Assembly: GCA_903912525.1 (NCBI GenBank)
Contig: CAIWHK010000037.1
Location: 1-63,440 of the forward strand
Direction: 5' to 3'
DNA from: an uncultured bacterium
GTDB taxonomy: Bacteria; Krumholzibacteriota; Krumholzibacteriia; LZORAL124-64-63
DNA: 63,440 bases
Shown: positions 13,560 to 21,584 of the stretch, piece by piece
How positions within the stretch are numbered: position 1 is the first letter of the stretch
Layout: every line of letters starts with the position of its first letter
Translations under genes and position numbers: made by a program
Notes under the pieces: generated by a model
Databases searched by the model: none
What the model saw: the letters and a program-made list of their open reading frames with translations, nothing else
Told to the model about the DNA's origin: nothing

Positions 13560-14102
13560 ATGAAGGACAGGCGGCACAGGATGGCGAAGCGCCCGATGCT
13601 GGCGGCGGTCATGTTGGCGGCGTTGGCCGCGACACCCGCGCTGGCGGCAGGGCGCGGGGACGGCCGCGACTGGAACCGCGGCGGCGACACGTTGACCGGC
13701 GCGGTCGGCCTTCACTACGGCGCGATCGGCGGCACCGGCCTCTCGTTCCGCATGCCGCTCCAGTGGTACCTCTACGCGCAGGCGTCCGGCGGCATCTGGC
13801 ACAGCGGCGACGACCAGCGGCACAACCTCGGGCTGCAGTTGCACTACCTGCTGCGGCAGGACTCGCACCTGCGCCTGTTCACCAGCGTCGGCACGGGCTT
13901 CTATTACCATCGCCAACGGGTCGGCGAGCCGGCTCTGGACGCCTTTGAGGCGAAGACCGACTGGAACTACGGCGCCGGCATCGGCGTCGAGGTGCTGCAG
14001 GGCCCGCGCTGGGCCTGGCTGGCCGAGCTCGACTTCGTGCACCAGGAGCGCACCGGCAACACCACCGTCGCGCCGCAGCTCGGCGTGCACTACTACTGGT
14101 GA
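13560..14102 (+). CDS. Exported small outer-membrane beta-barrel-like protein
   Basis: 180 residues with a cleavable signal peptide (AVMLAALAATPALAA, cut near residue 30). The remainder alternates in short amphipathic strands with aromatic girdles (LTGAVGLHYGAIGG, WYLYAQASGGIWH, LFTSVGTGFYYHRQ) and ends in LGVHYYW; a terminal aromatic residue is usual for BAM-inserted barrels. It probably has eight strands. GGAGG at 13547-13551 lies 8 bases before ATG 13560. No specific family is recognised. The stop overlaps the start of the next gene (GTGA). Confidence 0.75.
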   Translation: MKDRRHRMAKRPMLAAVMLAALAATPALAAGRGDGRDWNRGGDTLTGAVGLHYGAIGGTGLSFRMPLQWYLYAQASGGIWHSGDDQRHNLGLQLHYLLRQDSHLRLFTSVGTGFYYHRQRVGEPALDAFEAKTDWNYGAGIGVEVLQGPRWAWLAELDFVHQERTGNTTVAPQLGVHYYW

Positions 14103-15418
14103 CAGCCGCGCCCGGACCGCGTGATCGCGACCAACTTCCGGCTGCCCGCCGCGCGTGGTGCATGTACGACTGGGCCAACTCGGCGTTCGCCACCACGGTG
14201 ATGGCCGCGCTCTTCCCGCCCTTCTTCCGCACGCTGGCGTTGGCCGCCGGCAAGGGCGAGGCGCAGTCCACCGCCCTGTGGGGCTACGTGACGGCGGCCG
14301 GTCTCCTGCTGACAGCCGTGCTGTCGCCGCCCCTGGGAGCGGGGGCCGACGCCTGCGGCGATCGCAAGCGCCGCCTGGCCTGGAGCGCCGGGCTGGGGGC
14401 GGCGTTGACCATGGCGATGTCGTTGCTGGGCGGGGCCCACTGGCAGGCCGCAGCGCTGCTGTTCACGGCCGCAAGCCTCGCCTTTTCCCTGTCGATCGTT
14501 TTCTACGAATCGCTGCTGCCGCACCTGGCCGAGGGCGCCGAACTGGACGCGCTTTCGGCTCGCGCCTACGGGCTCGGCTACGCGGGCGGGGGCCTTCTGC
14601 TCGTGCTCAACCTGCTGTGGGTGCTGCGGCCGGGCTGGTTCCACCTGTCGGATGCGGGCGCGGCGGTCAGGTTGTCGTTCGTGAGCGTCGGCGTGTGGTG
14701 GGTGATCTTCACCGTGCCCCTGCTGCGTCGCGTGCCGGAGCCGGCGGGCTCGGGGTCGCCACCGGGGCTGGTCGCTACGCTCGTCCGGCTGCGCGCGACC
14801 TTCGGCGAGATCCGCCGCTACCGCGACCTGAGTCTCCTGCTCCTGGCCTATTGGGCCTACAACGACGGCATCGGCACCATCGTCAAGATGGCCACTGCAT
14901 TCGGCTCGGAGCTGGGCATCGGCCTGACGCACCTGATCGGCGCGCTGGTGGTCACGCAGCTCGTGGGCATCCCGTCGTCGTACCTGTTCGCGGCGGCGGC
15001 GCGGCGCACGGGAGCCCGCCCGCTGGTGCTGGGTGCGTTGGCGGGTTACGTCGTGATCACCGTGGGCGCGCTCTTCCTGCGCACGGCCGTGCATTTCTAC
15101 ATCCTGGCCGCCGCCGTCGGCCTGGTGCAGGGTGGGGCGCAGGCGCTCAGCCGGTCGCTGTTCGCGGCCATGGTGCCGCGGCACCGCGCGGCCGAGTTCT
15201 TCGGGTTCTTCGGTGCCAGCGGGCGGCTGGCCGGTGTGGCCGGGCCGATCGTTTTCGGGCTGACTGCCCAGGTGGCCGGGTCCAGCCGGTTCGGTGTCGC
15301 TTCGCTGGTGGTGTTCTTCGTGGCCGGGGGCCTGCTCCTGTTGCGGGTGGACCCGGAGGCCGGCGCTGCCGCCGCGCGCCAGGCCGAGCGTCAGGCCGGC
15401 TGGAGGCCGGCCAGCTGA
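14099..15418 (+). CDS. UMF1-family MFS transporter
   Basis: 439 residues, about 12 membrane spans. The N-terminal CMYDWANSAFATTVMAALFPPFF is the hallmark of the UMF1/Atg22-like branch of the major facilitator superfamily, whose fungal members export amino acids from vacuoles; the bacterial substrate is unknown. SFVSVGVWWVIFTVPLLRRVPEP and the late AEFFGFFGASGRLAGVAGP also fit. The start is GTG 14099, overlapping the previous stop by four bases, so translation is likely coupled to the barrel gene. Confidence 0.9.
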   Translation: MTAAPGPRDRDQLPAARRAWCMYDWANSAFATTVMAALFPPFFRTLALAAGKGEAQSTALWGYVTAAGLLLTAVLSPPLGAGADACGDRKRRLAWSAGLGAALTMAMSLLGGAHWQAAALLFTAASLAFSLSIVFYESLLPHLAEGAELDALSARAYGLGYAGGGLLLVLNLLWVLRPGWFHLSDAGAAVRLSFVSVGVWWVIFTVPLLRRVPEPAGSGSPPGLVATLVRLRATFGEIRRYRDLSLLLLAYWAYNDGIGTIVKMATAFGSELGIGLTHLIGALVVTQLVGIPSSYLFAAAARRTGARPLVLGALAGYVVITVGALFLRTAVHFYILAAAVGLVQGGAQALSRSLFAAMVPRHRAAEFFGFFGASGRLAGVAGPIVFGLTAQVAGSSRFGVASLVVFFVAGGLLLLRVDPEAGAAAARQAERQAGWRPAS

Positions 15419-15503
15419 GGGTCGCCCCCGCGGCGTCCATGGTGTAAGGTGTGTCCACGACCAACCCGGCGTTGCCGGGCCCTGTCCCCAGAAAGGTGAG
15501 ACC

Positions 15504-15869
15504 ATGGCCAGCTCCCGTCCCGCGTTTTCGAAGGACCCGCTCTACCAGATGCTGAGGGGCGACGACATCAAGGGCTTCAACGCCAAGCGAGCCGCCGGCA
15601 CCGCGTGCGACCTGCGCGATGTCGACCTGCGCGCGCTGGACCTGCGCGGCATGAATGCCGATGGCCTGGACATGAGCGGCGCCTACCTGCGGGACGCGGA
15701 CATCCGCGGCATCGACTTCTCGAACACGCGCATGGAGGGTGTCAGCCTGCGCGGCGCGCGCATTTCCGGCGTGATGTTCCCGGCCGAACTGGGGGCCGAC
15801 GAGATCCGCCTGTCGGTCGAATTCGGCACGCGCATGCGCTACAACCCGCTGCTGCAGGGCGGGGACTAG
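15504..15869 (+). CDS. Small pentapeptide-repeat protein
   Basis: 121 residues. Residues about 35-92 form roughly eleven pentapeptide units (DLRDV DLRAL DLRGM NADGL DMSGA YLRDA ...), which build a right-handed quadrilateral beta-helix. It ends in FPAELGADEIRLSVEFGTRMRY, a tail shared by a widespread family of ~110-residue pentapeptide proteins of unknown role. The length argues against a Qnr/MfpA-type gyrase mimic. The Shine-Dalgarno AAAGGTGAG sits just before ATG 15504. It lies 12 bases upstream of the metal permease gene. Confidence 0.85.
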   Translation: MASSRPAFSKDPLYQMLRGDDIKGFNAKRAAGTACDLRDVDLRALDLRGMNADGLDMSGAYLRDADIRGIDFSNTRMEGVSLRGARISGVMFPAELGADEIRLSVEFGTRMRYNPLLQGGD

Positions 15870-15881
15870 GACGAACCTGCC

Positions 15882-17189
15882 ATGATCGCCCTGTTGCTGG
15901 AGGTGGCCCGCGAGACCTGGCTTGTGGCCGCACAGATGTCGCCCTGGCTGCTGCTGGGATTCCTGGTCGCGGGCACACTGTCGACCGTGATCGCGCCGGC
16001 CTGGCTCGAGCGGCACCTCGGCGGGCGGGGCATGGGACCGGTGTTCAAGGCAGCGGCGCTCGGCGTGCCGCTGCCGCTTTGTTCCTGTGGCGTCATCCCG
16101 GTCGCGGCCTCACTGCGAAGCCACGGGGCCAGTCGCGGGGCCACGACGGCCTTCCTGCTGTCGACGCCGCAGACGGGCGTCGACTCCATCCTCATCACCT
16201 ACACGATGCTCGGCCCGGTTTTCGCGATTTTCCGTCCGGTGGTCGCGTTGTTGACGGGACTGATCGGCGGCGGGCTGGTGGAATCGTTCGTGCCGGAAGA
16301 GGCGCGGCCGGCGCTGCCGAAGCCCTCGCCGGCAGCTGCGTCGATGGTGTTCCAGATGGCCGTGCCGGCGCCGGTCGCCCCGACGGCGCGAGCGACCTTC
16401 GGCGTGCGCCTACGCGAACTGCTGACCTACGGATTGGTCACGCTTCCGGTCGATCTCTGGCGCGCGCTTTTGATCGGCGTCGTGCTGGCCGGCGTCATCA
16501 GTGCGCTGGTGCCGGCCGATTTCGTGGCACGCTATGTCGGCCCCGGCCCGCTGTCGGTGCTGTTGATGATGATCATCGGCATCCCGCTCTACGTCTGTGC
16601 CACGGCCAGCGTGCCGCTGGCTGCGGGTTTCATCTTCATGGGCCTTTCGCCGGGTGCCGCGCTGGCCTTCCTCATCGCCGGCCCCGGCACCAATGCGGCG
16701 ACGTTGACGACCATCGCGCGCGTGCTCGGTCGCCGTGCGCTGGGCATCTTCCTGCTGACGATCGCCGCCAGCGCGTTCGGCGCCGGTCTGCTGTTGGACG
16801 CCCTGATGCCGTGGCTCGGCCGCGCCATGCCGTCGCTTGCGCCGCCGGCCCACTGCCACGGCGACGTGTCGCTGTGGTCGCACCTGGCGGCGGTCGCGCT
16901 CGTGCTCGTGATGGCGAACGCAGTGTGGCGCACGCGCCGGGCCGGCCGCGCGAAGGCGGCGGCGGCAAGGCGCGCTGCCGGCCGCACGGTCACGTTCACG
17001 GTCGAGGGGATGCACTGCAGCCATTGCGTCGAGAGTGTCACGCGGGCGGTGGGCGAATTGCCGGGCGTCGATGCGTGCGTTGTCGACCTGCAGGGAGGGA
17101 GCGCCACGGTGTCGGGAGGGGCGGTGGATGCGGCGGCGGTCGTGGCGGCGATCGATGCACTCGGGTTCCGCAGCCGGCGCGTGGACTAG
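15882..17189 (+). CDS. SO_0444-type permease (predicted Cu/Zn efflux) with C-terminal HMA domain
   Basis: 435 residues. The membrane part has two homologous halves: the first carries PLPLCSCGVIPVAASL...STPQTGVDSI, the second GIPLYVCATASVPLA...GPGTNAAT. The CSC and C-A-T-A-S motifs are the conserved cores of the DUF318/ArsP-like permease superfamily. A His-rich loop (PPAHCHGD) precedes the last span. Residues about 365-430 are a heavy-metal-associated domain with the GMHCSHC metal site. The combination of permease and HMA matches proteins annotated as SO_0444 family Cu/Zn efflux transporters; transport is therefore family-based inference. The stop codon shares the palindrome CTAG with the convergent FapA gene. 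Confidence 0.88.
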   Translation: MIALLLEVARETWLVAAQMSPWLLLGFLVAGTLSTVIAPAWLERHLGGRGMGPVFKAAALGVPLPLCSCGVIPVAASLRSHGASRGATTAFLLSTPQTGVDSILITYTMLGPVFAIFRPVVALLTGLIGGGLVESFVPEEARPALPKPSPAAASMVFQMAVPAPVAPTARATFGVRLRELLTYGLVTLPVDLWRALLIGVVLAGVISALVPADFVARYVGPGPLSVLLMMIIGIPLYVCATASVPLAAGFIFMGLSPGAALAFLIAGPGTNAATLTTIARVLGRRALGIFLLTIAASAFGAGLLLDALMPWLGRAMPSLAPPAHCHGDVSLWSHLAAVALVLVMANAVWRTRRAGRAKAAAARRAAGRTVTFTVEGMHCSHCVESVTRAVGELPGVDACVVDLQGGSATVSGGAVDAAAVVAAIDALGFRSRRVD

Positions 17190-18685
17190 TCGTCGGGCAT
17201 GTTCCCTTCGCCCAGCGGCAACAGGCGCACGTGGCCGTTCAGCAGCCTCGCCAGGCGCGGGCGGCGCACCGAGGCGCGGACCAGCAGCTTCTCATTGCCC
17301 AGTTGGATCGTGATCCCCGACCAGACTTCCTGGATGGCCGCCAGTTCCGCGTGGCAGGCAGCCTCCGACTCCTCGATCAACCGCCGGATCGCCGCCTTGG
17401 CCTCCTCGATCGCCTGCGGCAGCGCCTGCAGTTCGCGTCCGAGGTCCAGCAGCGCGCGATCGGTGGCCTCGCTGTTCGGCTCCGACTGCAGGCGGCCGAT
17501 CTCCTCGGGCAGGTGGTGGCGGCGGTTTTCGAGCTGGGCCAGGTCCACTTCCATGTGCGCCACGCGCGGCTCGATGAGGTAGTCGACGCCGGCGACCAGC
17601 AACGTGCCGGTCGCGCCCGCCGCGCCGGCCTGTCCGGCCGTGATGCCGCCGCGGGCGATTGTCGTACCGCCGGCAAGGCGACCGCCCGACACCAGCACGC
17701 GCCCCAGCGTGCGGATGTATGCGTGCGAGATCTCGTTGCCGATGTTGACGTCGCCGATCGCGTCGATCGTCACGTCCCGCACGTAGCGCGCCTGCAGGCC
17801 GCCGCCGAGTTCGATGCGGAAACCCTCCTGGCCGACGATGCCGCCGGCCACCTGGAGGTTGCCGCCCGCCGTGATGTTGCAGGGCTCGATCATGCCTTTG
17901 ACGGCGATGTCGCCGCCGACTTCGAGCGTGACGCCCTGCTCGATATCACCCTCGACCTGCAGCGTCCCCGGATGCTTGATGTTGCCGGTGGACAGGCCGA
18001 GGTTGCCCTTGATGATGTAGACGTCGTCCACCGCGAGCGTGCCGTTGTTCAGCCGCACGCGGCCCGACACCTCGGCCTCGATCCACAGCACGCAGGCGCC
18101 GTCCTCGCGCTGCGTGACGCCCTTGCCGCAGCGCATGCGTTCCTTCTGCGGCCGCGCCACCGGGATCTTCACGCCGAAGACGTTCAGTCCGGGCTCGCCC
18201 ATGATCGGCGGGTGCACCTTCAGGATCCACTCGCCGGCGGTGACGGCGCGGTTGTCGAGCTTCGCCCAGAAGTCGATGGCGCCCGTCGCCGCGTCGACCT
18301 CCCAGCCTTCGGCGAAGAAATCGCGTGCCCACTCGAGGCGGCCGTCCTGCGACGGTTCGGCGGCGTAACCCTCGATGAGCGGTTGGGCGACCAGGGGCCC
18401 GCCTGCGGCGGCGTCCGCGGTGAGCATGTCGGCCAGCATCACGGCGTCGGGGTGCTCGGGAATCTTCAGGCGCTCGAAGGCCGCGAGGATGGCGGCGATG
18501 TTGCCTTCGATGTCTTTCAGGGGATCGGCGCAATCGAGCAGGACGCTCAGGCTGTCGTCCGACACATAGACGTTGACCGCACTCGACCGCGCGCGCGGGC
18601 CTCCGGGGGGCTCGCTGACGGCATTGACGCCGCCTGCGGCGCCGCGACTGTGGCGGTCATCGGACATCACGACCGGCCTTTCCAT
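17186..18685 (-). CDS. FapA (DUF342) family polymer-forming protein
   Basis: 499 residues. The N-terminal half has the FapA alpha/beta region (WAKLDNRAVTAGEWIL, NVFGVKIPVARPQ). The centre (about 200-350) is a right-handed beta-helix of DUF342 type with repeating GNLGLSTGNIKHPGTLQVEGDI, GGDIAVKGMIEPCNITAGGNL and IDAIGDVNIGNEISHAYI units. A Glu/Leu/Ala-rich coiled coil (about 375-455) follows, then a short beta tail. FapA proteins are linked to flagellar placement or cell-surface signalling in some bacteria; no flagellar gene is near. The start at ATG 18685 is uncertain; ATG 18667 has a better GGAAAGG upstream. It overlaps the convergent permease gene by four bases. Confidence 0.85.
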   Translation of the reverse strand: MERPVVMSDDRHSRGAAGGVNAVSEPPGGPRARSSAVNVYVSDDSLSVLLDCADPLKDIEGNIAAILAAFERLKIPEHPDAVMLADMLTADAAAGGPLVAQPLIEGYAAEPSQDGRLEWARDFFAEGWEVDAATGAIDFWAKLDNRAVTAGEWILKVHPPIMGEPGLNVFGVKIPVARPQKERMRCGKGVTQREDGACVLWIEAEVSGRVRLNNGTLAVDDVYIIKGNLGLSTGNIKHPGTLQVEGDIEQGVTLEVGGDIAVKGMIEPCNITAGGNLQVAGGIVGQEGFRIELGGGLQARYVRDVTIDAIGDVNIGNEISHAYIRTLGRVLVSGGRLAGGTTIARGGITAGQAGAAGATGTLLVAGVDYLIEPRVAHMEVDLAQLENRRHHLPEEIGRLQSEPNSEATDRALLDLGRELQALPQAIEEAKAAIRRLIEESEAACHAELAAIQEVWSGITIQLGNEKLLVRASVRRPRLARLLNGHVRLLPLGEGNMPDD

Positions 18686-18755
18686 CCCGGTGTGTCGCCG
18701 GGACCGGCCAAGGGCAAGATCACGAAATTGTTATCGACCGGCAGGCAGGTTGGAT

Positions 18756-19223
18756 TTAGCGCGTTCCGTCGCCTGAATCGGGCGGGGTGCCCGGCCGGGG
18801 ACGCCGGGGGGCGGGGGTCTCGGCGGCGACAGCTGCATCGACGGCGGCCCAGATCGCGTCGGCGCTGCGATGGGCAGCGCGGCGGTTGGCCGCCGGGTCC
18901 GGCGCGCGCGGTGCCGGTGCGGCTGGTTCGTCGAAGATGACCGCGGACTGGCCCTTACCCAGGGGGACCACCACCAGGGCTTCGGGCCTGGCGTCAAAGG
19001 CACTAGGACGATCCTTCCGGTGCGGCAGCGCCGCCTCCGTCCGGTGACGCGCCCAGATCATGGCCGCCAGGGCCACCGTGAGCCCCCCGGCCCCCACAAG
19101 ACCGGCCAGGGCCACGCGGGGGTCCAGGGGCCCGGACCGCAGCCACACGGCCGTCGTGCCGCCAAAGACAGCCAGGGCGATGCCGAGCGTGGCCGGCAAC
19201 GGGTAGGGACGGTTGGTGCGCAT
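18756..19223 (-). CDS. Hypothetical protein with two N-terminal membrane segments
   Basis: 155 residues with no family recognised. Two hydrophobic stretches (about 9-27 and 37-57) form a hairpin in the membrane, followed by a cytoplasmic tail that contains PEALVVVPLGKGQSAVIFDEP and an Ala/Pro/Arg-rich end. Codon use matches the neighbours. It is divergent from the second HDOD gene and lies 70 bases upstream of the FapA gene on the same strand, so the two may be co-transcribed. Confidence 0.55.
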   Translation of the reverse strand: MRTNRPYPLPATLGIALAVFGGTTAVWLRSGPLDPRVALAGLVGAGGLTVALAAMIWARHRTEAALPHRKDRPSAFDARPEALVVVPLGKGQSAVIFDEPAAPAPRAPDPAANRRAAHRSADAIWAAVDAAVAAETPAPRRPRPGTPPDSGDGTR

Positions 19224-19381
19224 GGTCCCCGGAAAGCACGAGTTGTGCCATCCGGGGCAGGTTCAGGCGGGTTGTTCGGGGTTGCGGGTGGTCCTTCAAA
19301 ATGATGCGTCGCAGAAAGTTAGCTCAACCCCGGCCCGGACCTGCCGATCAATTGGGGTCCGGCCCTGAAGAACCCGGCATC

Positions 19382-20284
19382 ATGATGGGGGATGGCGTGC
19401 CTCAGTATGTCCTGCGCGACCTTGTTTCGACGACCGGCGACCTGGCCGCACTGCCGACCACGGTGGTCCGGCTGCTGGACCTGCTGAAGGACCAGACGTG
19501 CGCGGCGGACAAGGTGTCGGTGGTGCTGGACCAGGATGCCGCGATGACGGCCAACGTCCTGAAGCTGGCCAACTCGGCGTTCTACGGCGCGCGCGGCACG
19601 GTCTCGACCACACGGCAGGCGCTGGTGCTGCTGGGCAACCGCGCCGTGCTGACACTGGCTTTCGCCGCCGGCATGGTGCCGGTCATGCGCCGCAACCTGG
19701 TCGGCTACGGCATCGAGCGGGACCGCTTCTGGACGCACAGCCTGAACGCCGCCATGGCGGCCGGCGCCGTGATGGCGCGCCTGGAAGGCCCGGAGCGGTC
19801 CTGCGAGGCGTTCAGCGCCGGGCTGGTCCACGACATCGGCATGCTGGCGCTCGACTCGCACCTGTCGGCCAACGGCATGCAGCTGGTGCCGGCATTCCCC
19901 CTGTTCAATGTCTGCGAACGCGAGCGGCAGGCCCTGGGCTTCGACCACACCGAGGCCGGCGGGCTGCTCGCCGCGAACTGGGGCTTCCCGTCGACCCTGG
20001 CCGTGGCGATCACGCACCACCACCGCCCGTGGGACGCACCGGCCGAACAGAGCCTGGTCGCCGCCGTCATGGTCGGCGACATCGTCGCCCAGATGGCCGC
20101 CGACGGCCTGCAGCCCGAGGCGTGGCCCGAGGTGCTCGAATTCCTTGCGCCGCGGGGCCTGGTTGGTGATGATCTGCGCTCCCTGGCCGAGTCGGTCATC
20201 CATGAACCGGAGGAGATGCTGGCCCGCGCCACGCGCGCGTCCGGTACGCCATGTCCGTCGCTGACCCCCGCATCGATTTCCTGA
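19382..20284 (+). CDS. HDOD-domain protein (paralogue of 4512-5381)
   Basis: About 300 residues, HDOD domain from about 14 to 215 (LAALPTTVVRLLDLL, DAAMTANVLKLANSAFYGARG, AGLVHDIGMLALD, LGFDHTEAGGLLAANWGFP). Compared with the first HDOD gene, motifs and order are the same, but HDIGK has become HDIGM. ATG 19382 (or 19385) is chosen because it aligns with the start of the paralogue; an in-frame ATG at 19301 would add 27 low-complexity residues and has no clear Shine-Dalgarno. It overlaps thrE by 34 bases. Its role is presumably signalling or scaffolding, target unknown. Confidence 0.82.
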   Translation: MMGDGVPQYVLRDLVSTTGDLAALPTTVVRLLDLLKDQTCAADKVSVVLDQDAAMTANVLKLANSAFYGARGTVSTTRQALVLLGNRAVLTLAFAAGMVPVMRRNLVGYGIERDRFWTHSLNAAMAAGAVMARLEGPERSCEAFSAGLVHDIGMLALDSHLSANGMQLVPAFPLFNVCERERQALGFDHTEAGGLLAANWGFPSTLAVAITHHHRPWDAPAEQSLVAAVMVGDIVAQMAADGLQPEAWPEVLEFLAPRGLVGDDLRSLAESVIHEPEEMLARATRASGTPCPSLTPASIS

Positions 20285-21465
20285 TCGCCCTGGGGCGCGC
20301 GCTCCACGAGAACGGCATTCCCGCCCACCGCCTCGAGGACACGCTCGGCGAAGCCGCCGCCCGCCTGGGGCTGCGCGCCGAGTTCTTCTCGACGCCGACC
20401 TCGCTCATCTCCGCCTTCGGTGAACCGGGCAACCAGCAGACCGCCTTGTCGCGCGTGACGCCGGGCGAACTGCGGCTCGACCGCATCGTCGCCCTCGACG
20501 AGGTGGTCGATGCGCTCTGGCGCCACGAGATCCCCGTCGAGGAAGCGCACAGTCGCCTGCGAAACATCGCGTCCACGTCGTCGCCGTATGGCCCGTGGTT
20601 GACCGTCGCCGCGCTGGCCGTGGCGTCCGGCGCTGCCGCACGGTTCTTCGGCGCGGGCCTGGCCGAGGTCCTGGTGTCAACGGTGGTGGGCCTGATGATC
20701 GGCGGGCTCGGCGCGGTCGCTCAGCGCTCGGTGACCGTCGGTCGTGTCTACGAGTTCGCCGCCGCCATGACCGCGACGCTGCTGGCGCTCGTCGCCGGCG
20801 CGCTGTGGCCGCCGCTCGCGGTGGCGCCGGTCGTCGTCTCGAGCATCATCGTGCTGCTACCGGGCCTGACCCTGACCCTGGCGCTGAACGAACTGGCGAC
20901 CGGACACCTCGTCAGCGGCACGGCGCGGCTGACCGGCTCGCTGATGACGCTGCTCAAGCTGGGCCTCGGCGTGGGGCTGGGGCAGCAGCTGGCGACCGTG
21001 CTGCCGGCGCTGGCTGCGCGCGCCGATGCCCAGCCGGTCCCGTTGCCGGACTGGACGCTGGCACCTGCACTGCTGTTGACCGTCCCGGCGCTGGGGGTCC
21101 TGTTCCGCGCGCGCTGGCGCGAGCTGCCGTGGATGCTGGTGGCGGTCATGACGGCCTTCGGGGGGGCGCGGCTGGGTGTCCACCTGCTGGGCCCGGCCCT
21201 GGGCGCCCTGCTGGGGGCGCTGCTGGCCGGATTGGCCGGCAACGTCTACGAGCGGCGCCGCCGGCGCCCGGCCGTGGTCATGGTGCTGCCGTCGCTGATC
21301 ATGCTGGTGCCGGGGTCCATCGGCTACCGGAGCCTGTCCTTCCTCATGGAGCGCAATATCGTGGCCGGCATCGACAGTGCGGTCACGGCGCTGCTGGTCG
21401 GCGTCTCGCTCGTGGCGGGGCTGCTGCTGGCCAATGTCCTGCTGCCGCCCCGCAACCCGTTGTAG
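20251..21465 (+). CDS. thrE: ThrE-family threonine/serine exporter
   Basis: 404 residues combining both ThrE domains. A soluble N-terminus (about 1-110: FLIALGRALHENGIPAHRLEDTL, FSTPTSLISAFG) is followed by about ten membrane spans (DUF1212 part 110-250, DUF3815 part 270-400). RDFE-like charged motifs are replaced by ERRRRRPAVVMVLPSLIMLVPGSIGYRS, the conserved C-terminal core. ThrE proteins export threonine and serine; some bacteria split the two domains, here they are fused. ATG 20251 lies within the HDOD gene, an unusually deep 34-base overlap. Confidence 0.88.
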   Translation: MSVADPRIDFLIALGRALHENGIPAHRLEDTLGEAAARLGLRAEFFSTPTSLISAFGEPGNQQTALSRVTPGELRLDRIVALDEVVDALWRHEIPVEEAHSRLRNIASTSSPYGPWLTVAALAVASGAAARFFGAGLAEVLVSTVVGLMIGGLGAVAQRSVTVGRVYEFAAAMTATLLALVAGALWPPLAVAPVVVSSIIVLLPGLTLTLALNELATGHLVSGTARLTGSLMTLLKLGLGVGLGQQLATVLPALAARADAQPVPLPDWTLAPALLLTVPALGVLFRARWRELPWMLVAVMTAFGGARLGVHLLGPALGALLGALLAGLAGNVYERRRRRPAVVMVLPSLIMLVPGSIGYRSLSFLMERNIVAGIDSAVTALLVGVSLVAGLLLANVLLPPRNPL

Positions 21466-21481
21466 GGGTGTCCCAAGTCCG

Positions 21482-21510
21482 TTGACGCCCCCGCAGGCCG
21501 CCCGTACAAT
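21482..21510 (+). promoter_or_regulatory. Sigma-70-type promoter of the POT transporter gene
   Basis: TTGACG (21482-21487) and TACAAT (21505-21510), exactly 17 bases apart, in the intergenic region after thrE and 75 bases before the next start. One of the best matches to the sigma-70 consensus in the window. Confidence 0.65.
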
Positions 21511-21584
21511 GCCCCCCGGGATCCGCCCCCCTGTTCTCCCGCCCCGGCGTTTCCCCCGCGACCACCGACCACCTGGAGGCCAGC

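Noticed and set aside
15605-18940. A 1111-codon plus-strand frame across the pentapeptide, permease and FapA genes
   Set aside because: It crosses three well-supported genes on both strands with no domain of its own; a GC-bias shadow.
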